From NCBI GenBank assembly GCA_024220525.1, contig JAMYWO010000080.1, forward strand, positions 67,056-89,286: a DNA stretch of 22,231 nt, in the 5' to 3' direction. This document shows positions 1 through 10,088 of this stretch, piece after piece. Under the pieces are notes generated by a model. The model was not told the origin of the DNA. It searched no databases and was given only the letters and a program-made list of their open reading frames with translations. Origin of the DNA: Cochliopodium minus. Taxonomy: Eukaryota > Discosea > Himatismenida > Cochliopodiidae. The first letter of the stretch is position 1; every line of letters starts with the position of its first letter. The translations under genes and the position numbers were made by a program.

Positions 1-2583
1 AGACAACTTCTCGTTATGATTCACAAATTCAGCTGCAAAGAGCTTTTGAAAATAGAAAACAAACTTGAAGAATCTTTCGAAACTAACAAACTTGACAGTG
101 TCCCTTTAGATTTAGATTTAAATGAGGATAAGAAAGAAAAATTGTAAGAACCATGTTTTAATTTCCATTTAAAATATATATTTCTTTATAAAAATGTTGA
201 TTTTCCAAATGAAATTATTTTTTTCTGGGGTCAGGAAAAAAAAAGTTCCGCAAATAAATTATCCTCAATAATGCTCAACTATCCAATGTCGGAAATTTAT
301 TTAATAATAAGCGGAACTTTTTTTATTGATTTAGTCTTTTTGATTATACTTTTAAAAATTTTCATTTTTTGATTGATCTTTTAAAAAAAGTTTTAATTAT
401 GTTTTTTAATTTATCATTATTTTATAAGGACAAAAAAAAAATCAATAAGCAACAACATACAAAAAAAAAAGAAGAAAATCATAGAAAGTGTGATTAACTT
501 ATACTTGGATATTACTTTGCTTTCTTTCTTCAATGATCCCATGACTTCCTTGTGGGTTTTAGACGTTATTTGGCCTCGTGATATGCAGATTTTGTTTCAA
601 CGAAACGATTCCGTTTTTTTGGATGAGTTTCAAAAGGTTGTTAACGGTAAAAAAAAAAATAAATAAATAAAATAAATAAAAAATCAAAAATATCGGAAAT
701 AAATAACAAATAAATTTTTTAAAAAAAAACATTTTTCTAGAATCAAAAAAAATAACAGTCACTCCAAAAATGTTCAACCAGTAAAAATAATAAATAATAA
801 ATAATCTTAAAAAATGAACATAAGAACCGTATAAAATATTTTTTATAGGATAACATTGCTGAGTACAAAATGGAATAAATGGTTGGGAGAAGATAGCACA
901 TTCATAAAAATGTACAAAGAAGAGATGCATTTTGAGATTTTGTCTCCCAACTGCGAGAAAATGGTGATTTACATGAAATTCATCAAAAAGTGGACTCAAC
1001 ATGTCATCTACTCTTTGTGCAACATCAAAAATTTTAGTGAGAGTAAACATAAAAAATAAAAAAAAACAATACTTTAATTTTTTTTTGAAAAAATGTTTAA
1101 ATTTATTCATTTAAATTTTTATTTGGGGAAAATTGAAACTTTTTAACATTAAAAAAAAAATTTTTTATTATTTATTTCGATTCAAAAAAATATCATTTGT
1201 CAATAAATCTTATATTTTTATTTTTCAATTTTATTTTGTTTAATTTTTAATTTTTATTTTTAAATTTATCTTTTATTTTATTTTTTCATCAATTTTCTAA
1301 TTTTAATTTTCTAATTTTTATTTTATTTATTTTTAGGCACAAGAGATAGGCTTTACAAAGTAAAAATGAATTGGTTTTTGATACCTGGGTATTCCGCATT
1401 GATAACCTCGTTACTACACATCCAACACAAAATGTATCCTCCCAACTACACTCCTAATTTTGTGAGGACCACCTTTTTTGTTTTGACGAATCCTTCTTTG
1501 TTGTCTCCCATGATGTACTTACTTTTCACCAAAACTTCTCTTCATCGTTACAATCATGTTGTCAGGTAAATAAAAAATATTTAAAATGTTGTAGTAATAT
1601 TTAAAAAAAATAAAAAAATAAAAAAAAATAAAAAAATAAAAAAAAAATAAAAAAATAAAAAAATAATATTTAAATTAAATATTTATAAGTTGATAATATT
1701 TAAAAAAATATTTAAAATAATAAAAATGAAATAAAATAATGAAAGAATAAAAAATATTTAATATTTCATTTTTAGAGCGTTGGAAATATTGGAGGTTTGG
1801 TTGAATGCAGTTAGAAACAACCACTATTTTCTCCCTACCAATTTTCCATACGAACTTTTTTTCAAGGTGGTCACTCTTATTTTGGAGTCCGAACATTTTA
1901 GTGTGCTGACCAAAATGCTCAATCTCTTGTACAATCATTTAGACTTTTTTTTCGATCAAAATCGTGTCAAATTGTTAATCGACATTTTACTGACAAAATT
2001 TTTTTTAAAAGTAAATTTTTTTTAGTCTAAATTAATTTTAAATTAAATTATTTATTTTCATCATAGTTGTTTTTGCATTGGTCCTCTGAGGTGAGGACTT
2101 GCTTTATCCACATTGTTGTCTTTAAAATGGTGAGAGTTGAAAAGCAACTAGAAAAAGATCACTACTTCATCGAAGACATCCTTAAATACGATCCTCTTTT
2201 CCGACCACCAATCCCCCTCGAAGAATTTTTGCGTTCAGAAAGAAATATTGATAAGTAATAATTTAATTTTAAATTCTTTTTTTAATATTTTGTCAACTTT
2301 TTTATTAATTTTTATTATTTTATTTATATTCATTTCTTTTTTTAGTGCAATTGAGCTAAAAATAAACTCTCATGTAATTAATATTGAAGAACAATTAAAA
2401 CTCAGAGAAGTTAACTATATTCCAGAAAGTCTAAGGGTTTATGGTGGTTATGCTTTTGATGTTTATCACAACCTCAAAGAACAATATGAAAGTTGGAAAC
2501 TTCAAACGAAGAATGTTGCTCCAGATCAATTTAAACCTACCAAGCTTGTATTTAAAAAGTTTAGTGGAAAAGATATCATTTGA
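1..2583 (+). CDS. DUF1765-like conserved protein, 3' part (8 exons, 5' end outside window)
   Basis: Exons: <1-143, 489-646, 741-780, 849-1042, 1337-1565, 1776-2010, 2067-2254, 2346-2583. All phases agree and give 474 residues ending in TGA. The first exon could be read to a TAA at 145-147, but that TAA lies inside a good donor (GTAAGA at 144), and splicing to the AG at 487-488 restores one long frame, so I treat it as part of this gene. The 40-nt exon 741-780 is needed to join its neighbours in frame. Donor 1037 is an in-phase alternative to 1043. The protein is helical, with no signal peptide or membrane segment seen. The block HWSSEVR (residues 337-343) followed by a hydrophobic segment resembles the W-x-x-x-VR core that I remember for DUF1765, a family of unknown function in fungi, slime moulds and Entamoeba. 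That assignment is from memory; the exon structure is surer than the name. Confidence 0.68.
236..324. repeat. Long perfect inverted repeat (hairpin) inside intron 1
   Basis: Positions 238-251 and 311-324 are exact reverse complements (14 bp, core AGTTCCGC/GCGGAACT with A7/T7 outer ends). Inside them 252-260 pairs with 294-302 (9 bp), leaving an 8-nt bulge (303-310) and a loop of about 33 nt. The core is the most GC-rich part of the 345-nt intron. The transcript would end in seven T. No target-site duplication is evident at its borders. It could be a small foldback element, a structured intronic RNA or a splicing element. Confidence 0.75.
1603..1665. repeat. TAAAAAA low-complexity tract in an intron
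   Basis: Irregular runs of A6-A9 separated by single T bases within intron 1566-1775 of the DUF1765-like gene. It has no coding potential and looks like slippage-prone simple sequence. Confidence 0.7.
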
Positions 2584-2678
2584 AAAAATATTAAAAAAAA
2601 AAAACAATATAAACAAAAAATTGTGTTTTTTGTTTTTGCAACTTTTATTTATTTTTAATTAAAAAGATTTGAAAAATT
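2584..2678. other. Convergent 3' intergenic gap
   Basis: These 95 nt of A/T runs separate the stop of the DUF1765-like gene (+) from the stop of the dioxygenase gene (-). Both 3' ends and poly(A) sites must lie here or overlap the opposite gene. No separate gene is visible. Confidence 0.6.
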
Positions 2679-3722
2679 TTAAATTGGTATTGCAAATGAT
2701 ATTGGCTCTTGTTTTTTAGACATTATTTTTCCAAAAGAATATTGAGGCATATCTAAATAAAGCAAAAGTTTGATAACATTTTTTAAATTAAATTTAATAA
2801 AATTACATGCTATTCTTTTACTGTCAGAAATATTAGATGAGCTTCCATGTTTTACAAAAGAAGACATTATCAATAAAGAACCTTGATTTACATTTATTTC
2901 TACAAAATCATTTTCCCAATCTTTTTTAGTCTCATAATTTTCATATTTTCCTTTGTGAAACTCAAAAATTGTTTTTTCATCAAATTTATCCACTTTTCTC
3001 CTTTTAGAATTTTCTACTTCTGGATATGGATATACTTTTAATGTTCCATTTTCTATTATCGTTTATAAGCATTTATTTTTAAATTTTTTTATTAAGTATT
3101 TACCTTCATTCATTTCTGTCAATGACTTTGTTTTTTTCAAATGTTTTGAGTTTAAAAACACAAAAAAAAAAAGAGGAATTACAATCCAAAGAGATACATA
3201 AAAAATATCATTAGATTCCATGTTTTCGTTCAAATATTGTGAATCAGAGTGTATTTCAAATGATGTAGCATCTCTAATCTTTTTATTTGATTTAGATTTT
3301 ATTTAAATTGAAATTTCAATTTTTTATTTTTCAGTTATTTTTTTGCTTACATTGGATGGAGGTTTACAAATATAATTTTCATTATAGAAAAAGATATTCT
3401 CTTTATTCTCAAATATGGCCTCCAATGTTCCCTTTAAAAAATCCCCAAACAAAAAAGAAAAGATATCGTCATTCCCTCTATTCTCTTTGAAAACAAGTTT
3501 ATCAATTCCACATTCCTTTGATTTCTTTTCATTCATTGGTAATGGTTCTATGATACAACCAGACTTGATCAAATCAATCTCTTCAGAATATTTATTGCAA
3601 TCCTTTAACAATATATCAACCATATCTCCTGAGATGATATCTTCAAGTAATAGATAACCATTCTTATTGAAAAAATTAATTTCCTCATTCCTCAAACTTC
3701 TAAAATTCTTTTCCTCTTTCAT
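2679..3722 (-). CDS. Phytanoyl-CoA dioxygenase (PhyH) family protein
   Basis: Exons, in transcription order: 3722-3351, 3278-3183, 3125-3104 (22 nt), 3052-2679; total 864 nt, 287 residues. The family is Fe(II)/2-oxoglutarate-dependent oxygenases that hydroxylate small molecules. The metal triad is visible: His134-x-Asp136 (FEIHSDSQY) at the start of exon 2 and His232 in the block around KHGSSSN. Arg243 sits where the family usually holds the 2-oxoglutarate carboxylate. Between them, NEENGTL (about 162-168) matches the usual E-N-G-x-L loop, but only when the 22-nt exon is included. No signal peptide or peroxisomal SKL end is seen (C-terminus FAIPI), so a cytosolic enzyme is likely. The substrate cannot be told. 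The ATG is 31 nt after the upstream transporter's stop. Confidence 0.88.
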
Positions 3723-3753
3723 TTTTTTTTTATTTTTTTTATTTTTCCAAAAA

Positions 3754-5217
3754 TTAATTAATCAAAACCCTTGCTTCAATGCTTTCATCATTTTCCTCTT
3801 GCTTCTTGTCTTGTTTTTTCACGTCATAGAAAGTTTTGATGTTGATGATCAAGATGCCCAAACTTAATATCAAAATTCCAAAAATGGTCACAAATGAAAA
3901 CTTTATTTTTCTGAAAACAGCATCAACCAAACTAGAAATGGGTATTTTTAAAAGAGATCCCGCTGAAAAAAAGAAAGGAGAACTTAATGAGATTGCAAAT
4001 GCTTGTATTAGATAGTAAGAAACTGAGAACAAGGAATTTGAGTAAAGAAAATTCATTATTTGGGTGTTAAAAACTGGTTTTTGTTCGTAATATTTAAAAA
4101 AGAGAGGGACCTTTATTAAAAAAAATATTTTTTGCCTAATAAATAATGTTATCTAAATTTTAAAAAATCATACAAATGGACCCATGAATACAAATACAAA
4201 AACACCTATCAAAGTTTGATTTAAAATAACACTCCATTCATTAGACTTTCCTGAAAAAAATTAAAAAATAAAAGTTGATTCAAAAATTTATTAATTTGAG
4301 TTACCTAACACTTTTTTGAACAATACCTCATAAAGAGAATACAAGAGACTGGAAGAGAGACATAAAAAATAACCCAGCAATTCGCTTCTTCTAGAAGGAC
4401 CACTAACTATCCAATTTCCATACGCAACCAATGCTATTCCTATCATACATATGAGCAAACCAAATGCCTTGATTAGATCAATTCTTTCTTTAAGGAAGAG
4501 TACTGACAAAATGTAAACCCATAACTTTTTAAATTTTGAAAATTTATTAAAAGCGAAAAAATAAAATTGGAATTACTGTCGTAGATCTTGATAGTGCTGT
4601 ATTTATGGATACTGGTATCATATCAAGGGAAATATACCATATATATGTGCTCCAAAAATTTAAAATCGCCATAAAAAATGTTCCCAGCAAATAAGTTTTC
4701 CTAATACAAAAGGATAATTTCAAATATATCATTATTGTTCGAGAGTTACCACTTGAAATCAACATCTTGATTCTTTCGAAATTTTTTCTTGATATAATTT
4801 GTGTAAGAAATTTCTTTCTCTACTGTTTTTGTGATGTATTTCCTAATGAGGAAGTATATAGAGTGAAGGATTATCGAGAAAGGAAGAATAAAAATCATTG
4901 TACTCATTGTAAAGTAACATAAAAAATAGTAAGCTGTAAAATTCAGATTCTTATATTCAATTTGATCCTAATATATAATGTGAAGAGGTTAAATTAGACA
5001 AATAATTTTGATTTTTATTCAAAGCTTATTACATATTCTCCTATCAAGATAATTTTTGAAAAAATAAAATAATTAAAAATTTAAAAAAAAAAATTAAATT
5101 TCTCACATCAAGATGTGAGATTAAAGTCAAATAAATGTTACCCTGTCCTATTGTATTAGCAATAATTAACAAAATTAGAAAAGCACCAAGAACGTAACTA
5201 AAAGTTTGAGATCTCAT
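3754..5217 (-). CDS. DMT superfamily (SLC35F/EamA-like) multi-pass transporter
   Basis: Exons: 5217-5107, 4967-4750, 4700-4577, 4524-4305, 4250-4174, 4110-3754; 1107 nt, 368 residues. All sites are GT-AG and all phases agree. About ten hydrophobic segments are spread over the whole chain, starting right after MRSQTFSY. SLC35F-type landmarks are present: a TTLWVYILSVLFLKERI-like helix pair in the first EamA repeat, YSLYEVLFKKVLG in the middle, and SLLKIPISSLVDAVF in the last helices. The hydrophilic C-terminus is rich in K, D, E and Q and is probably cytosolic. Family members carry nucleotide sugars, thiamine or other small solutes; the substrate here is unknown. The exon 1 donor lies in a palindrome (see 5101-5120). 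Introns 2-5 are only 49-63 nt. Confidence 0.85.
5101..5120. promoter_or_regulatory. Perfect palindrome covering a 5' splice site
   Basis: Two 9-bp arms (TCTCACATC / GATGTGAGA) are separated by two bases. On the minus strand the second arm contains the exon 1 donor GAT|GTGAGA of the transporter gene, so the donor can pair with the exon end just upstream. A role in splicing control is inference; the symmetry is directly visible. Confidence 0.6.
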
Positions 5218-5293
5218 TTTTTTTTTTATATTTAATTTATAATAATTAATTAAAAAAAGAAATGTTTAATATTAGGTGAAAAAAAAGGATTCT

Positions 5294-7144
5294 TTATTTG
5301 TATTTCATGCAAATATTTTTTTGTTCAGTGTAAAACTCCAAAGCATATTTACCACCTTCCCTTCCAACCCCAGAATGTTTCCAACCTCCAAAAGGAACTC
5401 TCAAGTCTCTCAACATCCAACAATTTACCCAAACATAACCTGTTTGAAGCTTTAAAGAAACTCTATTTGCTCTTTTAACATTTTCTGTCCAAACAGTAGC
5501 CGATAATCCTTTTTAAAAAAATAAAACTTAGTAGAGAGTATTGATATTTTTATTTTTTTTACCATATTGCACTCCATTTGCTATTTCAATAGCTTCTTCC
5601 TCTGTTTTAAATTTTAAGACAGTCACAACAGGACCAAAAATTTCATCTTGCACAGCCTTACAGTTTGGTTTCAAATCAGTGATTATCGTTGGATTCAACT
5701 TTAAAACAAAAGTTAAACAAATAAACATTAAAAAAGTTTTTTTTTTAAACCCAATAACCGTTTGTAAAAGGTTCTTCCAATTTTGGAGAATCTCCTCCCA
5801 AAGCAATTTTACCACCCTCCTCAATAGCAATATTCACATACTTTTTTACTTTTTCTAAATGTTGTAAACTGATCAAAGCACCCATTTTAGTATTGGGATC
5901 ATTAGGATCTCCCACTTTAAATTTTTTTGTTGCTTCAACAAACTTGTTCAAAAATTCATCATAAATACCTTCTTCCACTAAAATTCTGCTTCCACAAAGA
6001 CATATTTCTCCTTGGTTAGCAAAAGAAGAGAAAACAGTTGTGTTAACTGCTTCTTCTAGGTTGCAGTCTGCAAAAATAATGTTTGGATTTTTCCCACCTA
6101 ATTCTGTTTTTTTAAAAAACAAAAAAATTTTAAGAAAAAGGATTTAAAAAAAAAAAGTTAATTCTACCTAATGAGACCTTTTTGTGTTGAGGAGCACACA
6201 ACATGGATATTTTTTCTCCAGTTTCTGTCCCACCAGTGAAACTGATAAGAGGAACGTCTTTATGTGAAACAAGAACGCTTCCCGCAGAAGCACCATATCC
6301 AAACACTATGTTCACTACTCCTGGAGGGATTCCTGCTTCGTTTATTAGTTCTCCCAAAAGATAGGCTGTTGTTGGAGTCAATTCAGAAGGTTTACAAACA
6401 CCTAAGAAAAAATAAATAATTAGATAAAGGTTTTTCCTAAAAAAAAAAATTTTTACATGTATTTCCTGTTGCAATGGCTGGCGCAATTTTCCTTTTTTTT
6501 AAATTACATTTTTCATTTTATTTATACGATTTCTTGAAGAGGATTTTACCATGTCAATAAATATAAAGGGAGATTCCATGGTGAAATCAATCCACATACT
6601 CCTATTGGTTGACTCACTGTATAATTTATTGCTTCTCCATCTATTTCTGTACTCATATTTTCACCATGTAATACCGCTCCAGCATAGAATCTGAAATTCA
6701 ATGCACTTCTAGGAATATCAACACTTTTGGCATTTGCCAATGGTTTACCTGAATCTATTGATTCTATAAATGAATGAGAAAATGAATAAATAACTCAAAT
6801 ATAACCCCCTTTAATTTCCTTACCTGCTAATGCAAATCTATCCAAATTTTTATCAATCAGATCAGCTAATTTATACTTTTCAAAGATAAATAGATTTTAT
6901 GTGGTTTTTGAAAAAAATTATATACAATCATATTTGATCTTTCTCTCGTTGTTTTTGATGACCATATTGGAAATGCTTTCTTCGCACATTCAATAGCATA
7001 TTCAACATCTTCTTTTTGAGAATCAGGTATCAAAGAATGGACTTTTCCAGTGCATGGATTTATGTTCTCCATATATTTATTCCCTTTTGGCTCAATATAT
7101 TCTCCATTAATAAAATTTTTCAATTTGGTTACTTCCTCTTTCAT
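5294..7144 (-). CDS. ALDH8A1: Aldehyde dehydrogenase, ALDH8A1 (2-aminomuconate semialdehyde dehydrogenase) type
   Basis: Eight exons: 7144-6926, 6875-6824, 6763-6550, 6491-6457 (35 nt), 6401-6168, 6103-5751, 5698-5563, 5508-5294; 1458 nt, 485 residues, the full family length. NAD(P)+-dependent oxidation of an aldehyde to an acid. Key parts visible: SPWNLPL with the oxyanion Asn, KPSELTP (cofactor binding), FTGG, the general base Glu252 in ELGGKNP, and the nucleophile Cys286 in GEICLCGSR. The segments FVEATKKFKVGDP, GALISLQHLEKV and VNCWMLRDL are closest, from memory, to animal ALDH8A1 and bacterial 2-hydroxymuconate semialdehyde dehydrogenases. That would place it in the kynurenine branch of tryptophan breakdown, but no other pathway gene is nearby. 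No targeting peptide is seen. The stop codon lies inside an AATAAA. Confidence 0.93.
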
Positions 7145-7278
7145 TTTTTTTTTTTAATATTTAATGATGGCTACTTTGAGAAGCAAAAATATTTAGTTAA
7201 AGAAGAAATAAGCTTAATTTTATTACTAAACAAACAAAAGTGAAGATCTTCTACACTTTAAGTTTTTTTTTTAATAAA
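7145..7278. other. Intergenic spacer, ALDH promoter and FAM91A1 3' end
   Basis: 134 nt between the FAM91A1 stop and the ALDH ATG on the same strand. On the minus strand an A-run directly precedes the ATG, as for most starts in this window. No further gene is visible. Confidence 0.5.
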
Positions 7279-9926
7279 TTATTTAGATGTAATTTTTCCT
7301 TTGTGGAATACAATGATAGATTCAGGGAAAGGAACGTTTTCTTCAACTCCTACAGTTTCTTTTGAATATTTGGAAATAAATTTTAAGAGAGAAAGAGATA
7401 ATTTTCTGGATTCTTTGCACTGAATCGAAATCTTATGAGAATCTAAAAGACCGACCGTTTTTGCTTTTAACAATAAAGAAGAGTTTAGTTTACCATCGAA
7501 AAAGGGAATTCCAAAATGAACATTATAAATAAGCCATTCACTATAATTTAAATAAAAAAAAAATTAAAACTTTTGAAAGAAAATTTGTTTCAAAAAAAAA
7601 AAGATTACCTTTGATGTTTTACACCAACATCTATCATTTCTATATAACCACAACAAGTTCCAAGTGATAATAACAGATTTAATTTTTGAACCAGTTCATG
7701 CTCAACAAGAACTTCCTCCTCTACTTCTTCTTGATTTTTCTCAGAAATATCTGTATTACTTTCAATACTTGTAAAGTCGATGAGAGGTTTTATCTTTGAT
7801 GGTTTTAAAGGTAAAGAAAGATATTTAGGATTAGGGTGTTTAACATATCCTTGTACTAAAATGGGAGAGTAAATGAGGTAATGATTAATCATTAGAAGCA
7901 CACTATTTGAAGAAGTAACAGTTTCATCTCCTGACCATTGGACTATTTTGAATTCTTTGTATCCCTTTAATTCAGGAGGCATTACATCAACCCTTGAACC
8001 CAAAGGATAAATAATAGAAGTTGGTCCACATTCTAATTTGGAATATAAGAACATATTAAACCACACCGAATTTACCTTTACAAAAATAAACAAAAAAAAA
8101 AAAAATTTGAAAAAGTTTACTTCTTTTAAGGGAGGCCCCAATTTTGGAGGAAATGTACAGTTAAGATGGTTTTGCATTTGGGCCATTGAGATTAACAAAA
8201 CATAATTTTCTGCCAACACTCTTTGCATAGTTTTTGTGTCAAGATGTAACATGCTTTCAACTCTCAAAAGATTAACTCCTCCATCCCAACCTTCCAATGT
8301 GGAAAAATTTTTGGATTCTCTGAAATATCTCAGTGTATCTCTCAATGTTATGGCGTGTTCGAAATATCTCAATGCTTCTCCTTCTCCAAAATTTTCAACT
8401 TTATCAAGTTCACTAAGAAAATCATCCATTTGTTCTTCTGTAAGTTTTCCTACTTCAAAAAGAACAACTGCATATTTTTTGAGACCTTGTGTTAAATTTC
8501 CCATCATCAAAAATGCAGTCAAAGAAGAATCGTAAAGAATTCCTATTCTCTTGCCTGTGGTTAGTTTATTAGAAGAGATAGAAGTTAAAGGCGAAGCAAG
8601 AGAAGGAGAAGAAGAAAGATTTTGTTCATCAATAAAAGGTGAATTCTCTCTGGAGCTATTAAAAATATCAGACCTGGAAGTACTTTGCTCAGATCCAAAG
8701 TTGTTAAGATCCGATTTAGAGGAATTGAAATCAGATTTAGAGTTGTTAAAAGATATCTCACTTTCATTCACCCAAGTTTGGTGCCAATTTTCAACTTCCA
8801 AGTTTTCACTGTTATCCAAAGGTCTGAGAAGAGGGATTAGCTTTTTCTCTGCAAAACCAAGTCTGATAAAAGTACTCATAGCTCTCTTTATAAGAAGTTC
8901 CTCAATATCCAAAACATTTGAAAGCTGAGAAATCGAAGTTCTTTCATCAGAAGAAACGAATATTTTGTAAAGAAGCTTTTCAAAGTTATCTCCAACCACC
9001 CTGTTCATTACAAAACCTTCCAATGGTAATACAAGAACCTTATCATTACTCTCTATTGGAATATCCAAATAAACTAATCCCTTTTTGTAAAGAGATTGTA
9101 CTATTTCTTTGTCTATTTTTCCTGCTAATATTGGTCCGACGTCTATCAAAGTATCAATGGTTGCATGTTCCAACTTACTACAAAACTTTATATCTTCGGA
9201 GCTTACATACCCTATATTGACTAACCACCAATGTTGAATTTTAATATCTACTGGTTGTGAAGGAAGTAAATCTTCAACACTTGGTTTTTTTTGCCAAGGA
9301 AATTTAGGCTTTTTATAAAGAGAAAAACAAATGAGGTTATGAAAAAATGTGTTTCTTTTTTTACCTTTATTTTACTTTCATTCATTATATTTATATATTG
9401 ATTTCTTCCAATACCCAGTAATCTGAATGCATCTGCGGCTGTGAAATTTGGAAGAATATCATAAGATTTGTCCATCTGTATTATTACCTTCAACATTTCC
9501 AAGTAATATTTGAATGGAGTGAATTTCAATCCTTTTATAAGTACATCTGAAAGATGATAGGGATATAACTAAAAATATATTATATATGCGATAAAAAGTA
9601 AAGAATAATAGAAATATATAAAGTAATATAATCCCTTTTTTGAATAAATATTTCAATCTATATTTTATTACCAAAAAATTAGCAGTGCTCTTTTTTATCA
9701 CTTCAATATAATATGCTTTTTCTTCTGCCACAATTGATGATATAAGATTTCCTTTCCATCTTAATTGATGTTTAAGAGAATATTTCAAAACAATCAAATG
9801 CCAATTCTTTTTGATCAACAATTGTGATCTCAATTCCTTTGATATTGCTTCCCATGCCAATTTTTTGGAAATCGCCAACTCAACTTCTTTATTATTATCA
9901 ATCAAATCGTTAATCAAATTCTCCAT
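7279..9926 (-). CDS. FAM91A1: FAM91A1 homologue
   Basis: Exons: 9926-9672, 9568-9365, 9308-8121, 8075-7609, 7540-7279; 2376 nt, 791 residues against about 838 in human. The ATG at 9926 begins MENLINDL; an upstream in-frame TTG is not needed. In animals FAM91A1 works at the trans-Golgi with TBC1D23 and the WDR11 complex to capture endosome-derived vesicles. N-terminal signatures: YPYHLSD, LPNFTAADAFRLLGIGRNQY (about 124-143), PLEGFVMNRV, and FEKLLYKIFVSSDE. C-terminal signatures: GILYDSSLTAFLMMGNLTQG, FGIPFF and CGYIEM. A Ser/Asn-rich low-complexity linker lies between the two halves. The 45-nt intron 8120-8076 is a multiple of three without a stop, so its retention would only insert 15 residues; human-like spacing (PPLKEV-NSVWF) says it is removed. 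Confidence 0.95.
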
Positions 9927-10088
9927 ATTCAAAAGGGAAAAGATTGAAACAATTTTTTTTTTTTTTCATTCCTTTAAATATAAGTTGTAAACAAGTTTTT
10001 CAAGTTGAAGTCTTTGATTTTCAATCCTTTTCATTGTTTTCATAAATTCAAATATTCACAAAAAAAAATTATTAATATCAAAAAAAAA
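9927..10088. promoter_or_regulatory. Divergent promoter region, FAM91A1 / serpin
   Basis: 162 nt between two ATGs pointing apart. It holds a T-run near 9952-9966 and an A-run directly before the serpin ATG at 10089. No known factor site was recognised, and both genes must start transcription within it. Confidence 0.6.

Noticed and set aside
144-147. A gene end (TAA at 145-147) for the first 48 codons
   Set aside because: The TAA is part of a GTAAGA donor, and splicing to 489 gives an in-phase continuation, whereas the next exon would otherwise have no start.
244-318. Possible tRNA, because of a roughly 75-nt unit closed by an 8-bp stem
   Set aside because: Neither strand shows a GTTC-type T loop, a D arm or a plausible anticodon stem.
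559-1110. Minus-strand open frame of 183 codons
   Set aside because: It is Phe/Tyr/Ile-rich antisense of the DUF1765-like exons and introns, with no recognisable domain.
4503-4554. A GC-AG intron in the transporter gene (donor C|GCTTTT)
   Set aside because: A canonical GT-AG intron at 4576-4525 joins in phase and gives a better family match (LWVYILSVLFLKE).
7016-7243. Plus-strand open frame of 75 codons over the ALDH start
   Set aside because: It is antisense to ALDH exon 1 and continues into the A/T spacer without any protein-like features.
8236-8928. Plus-strand open frames of 99 and 125 codons
   Set aside because: They are antisense to the well-supported FAM91A1 exon, which explains their lack of stops.
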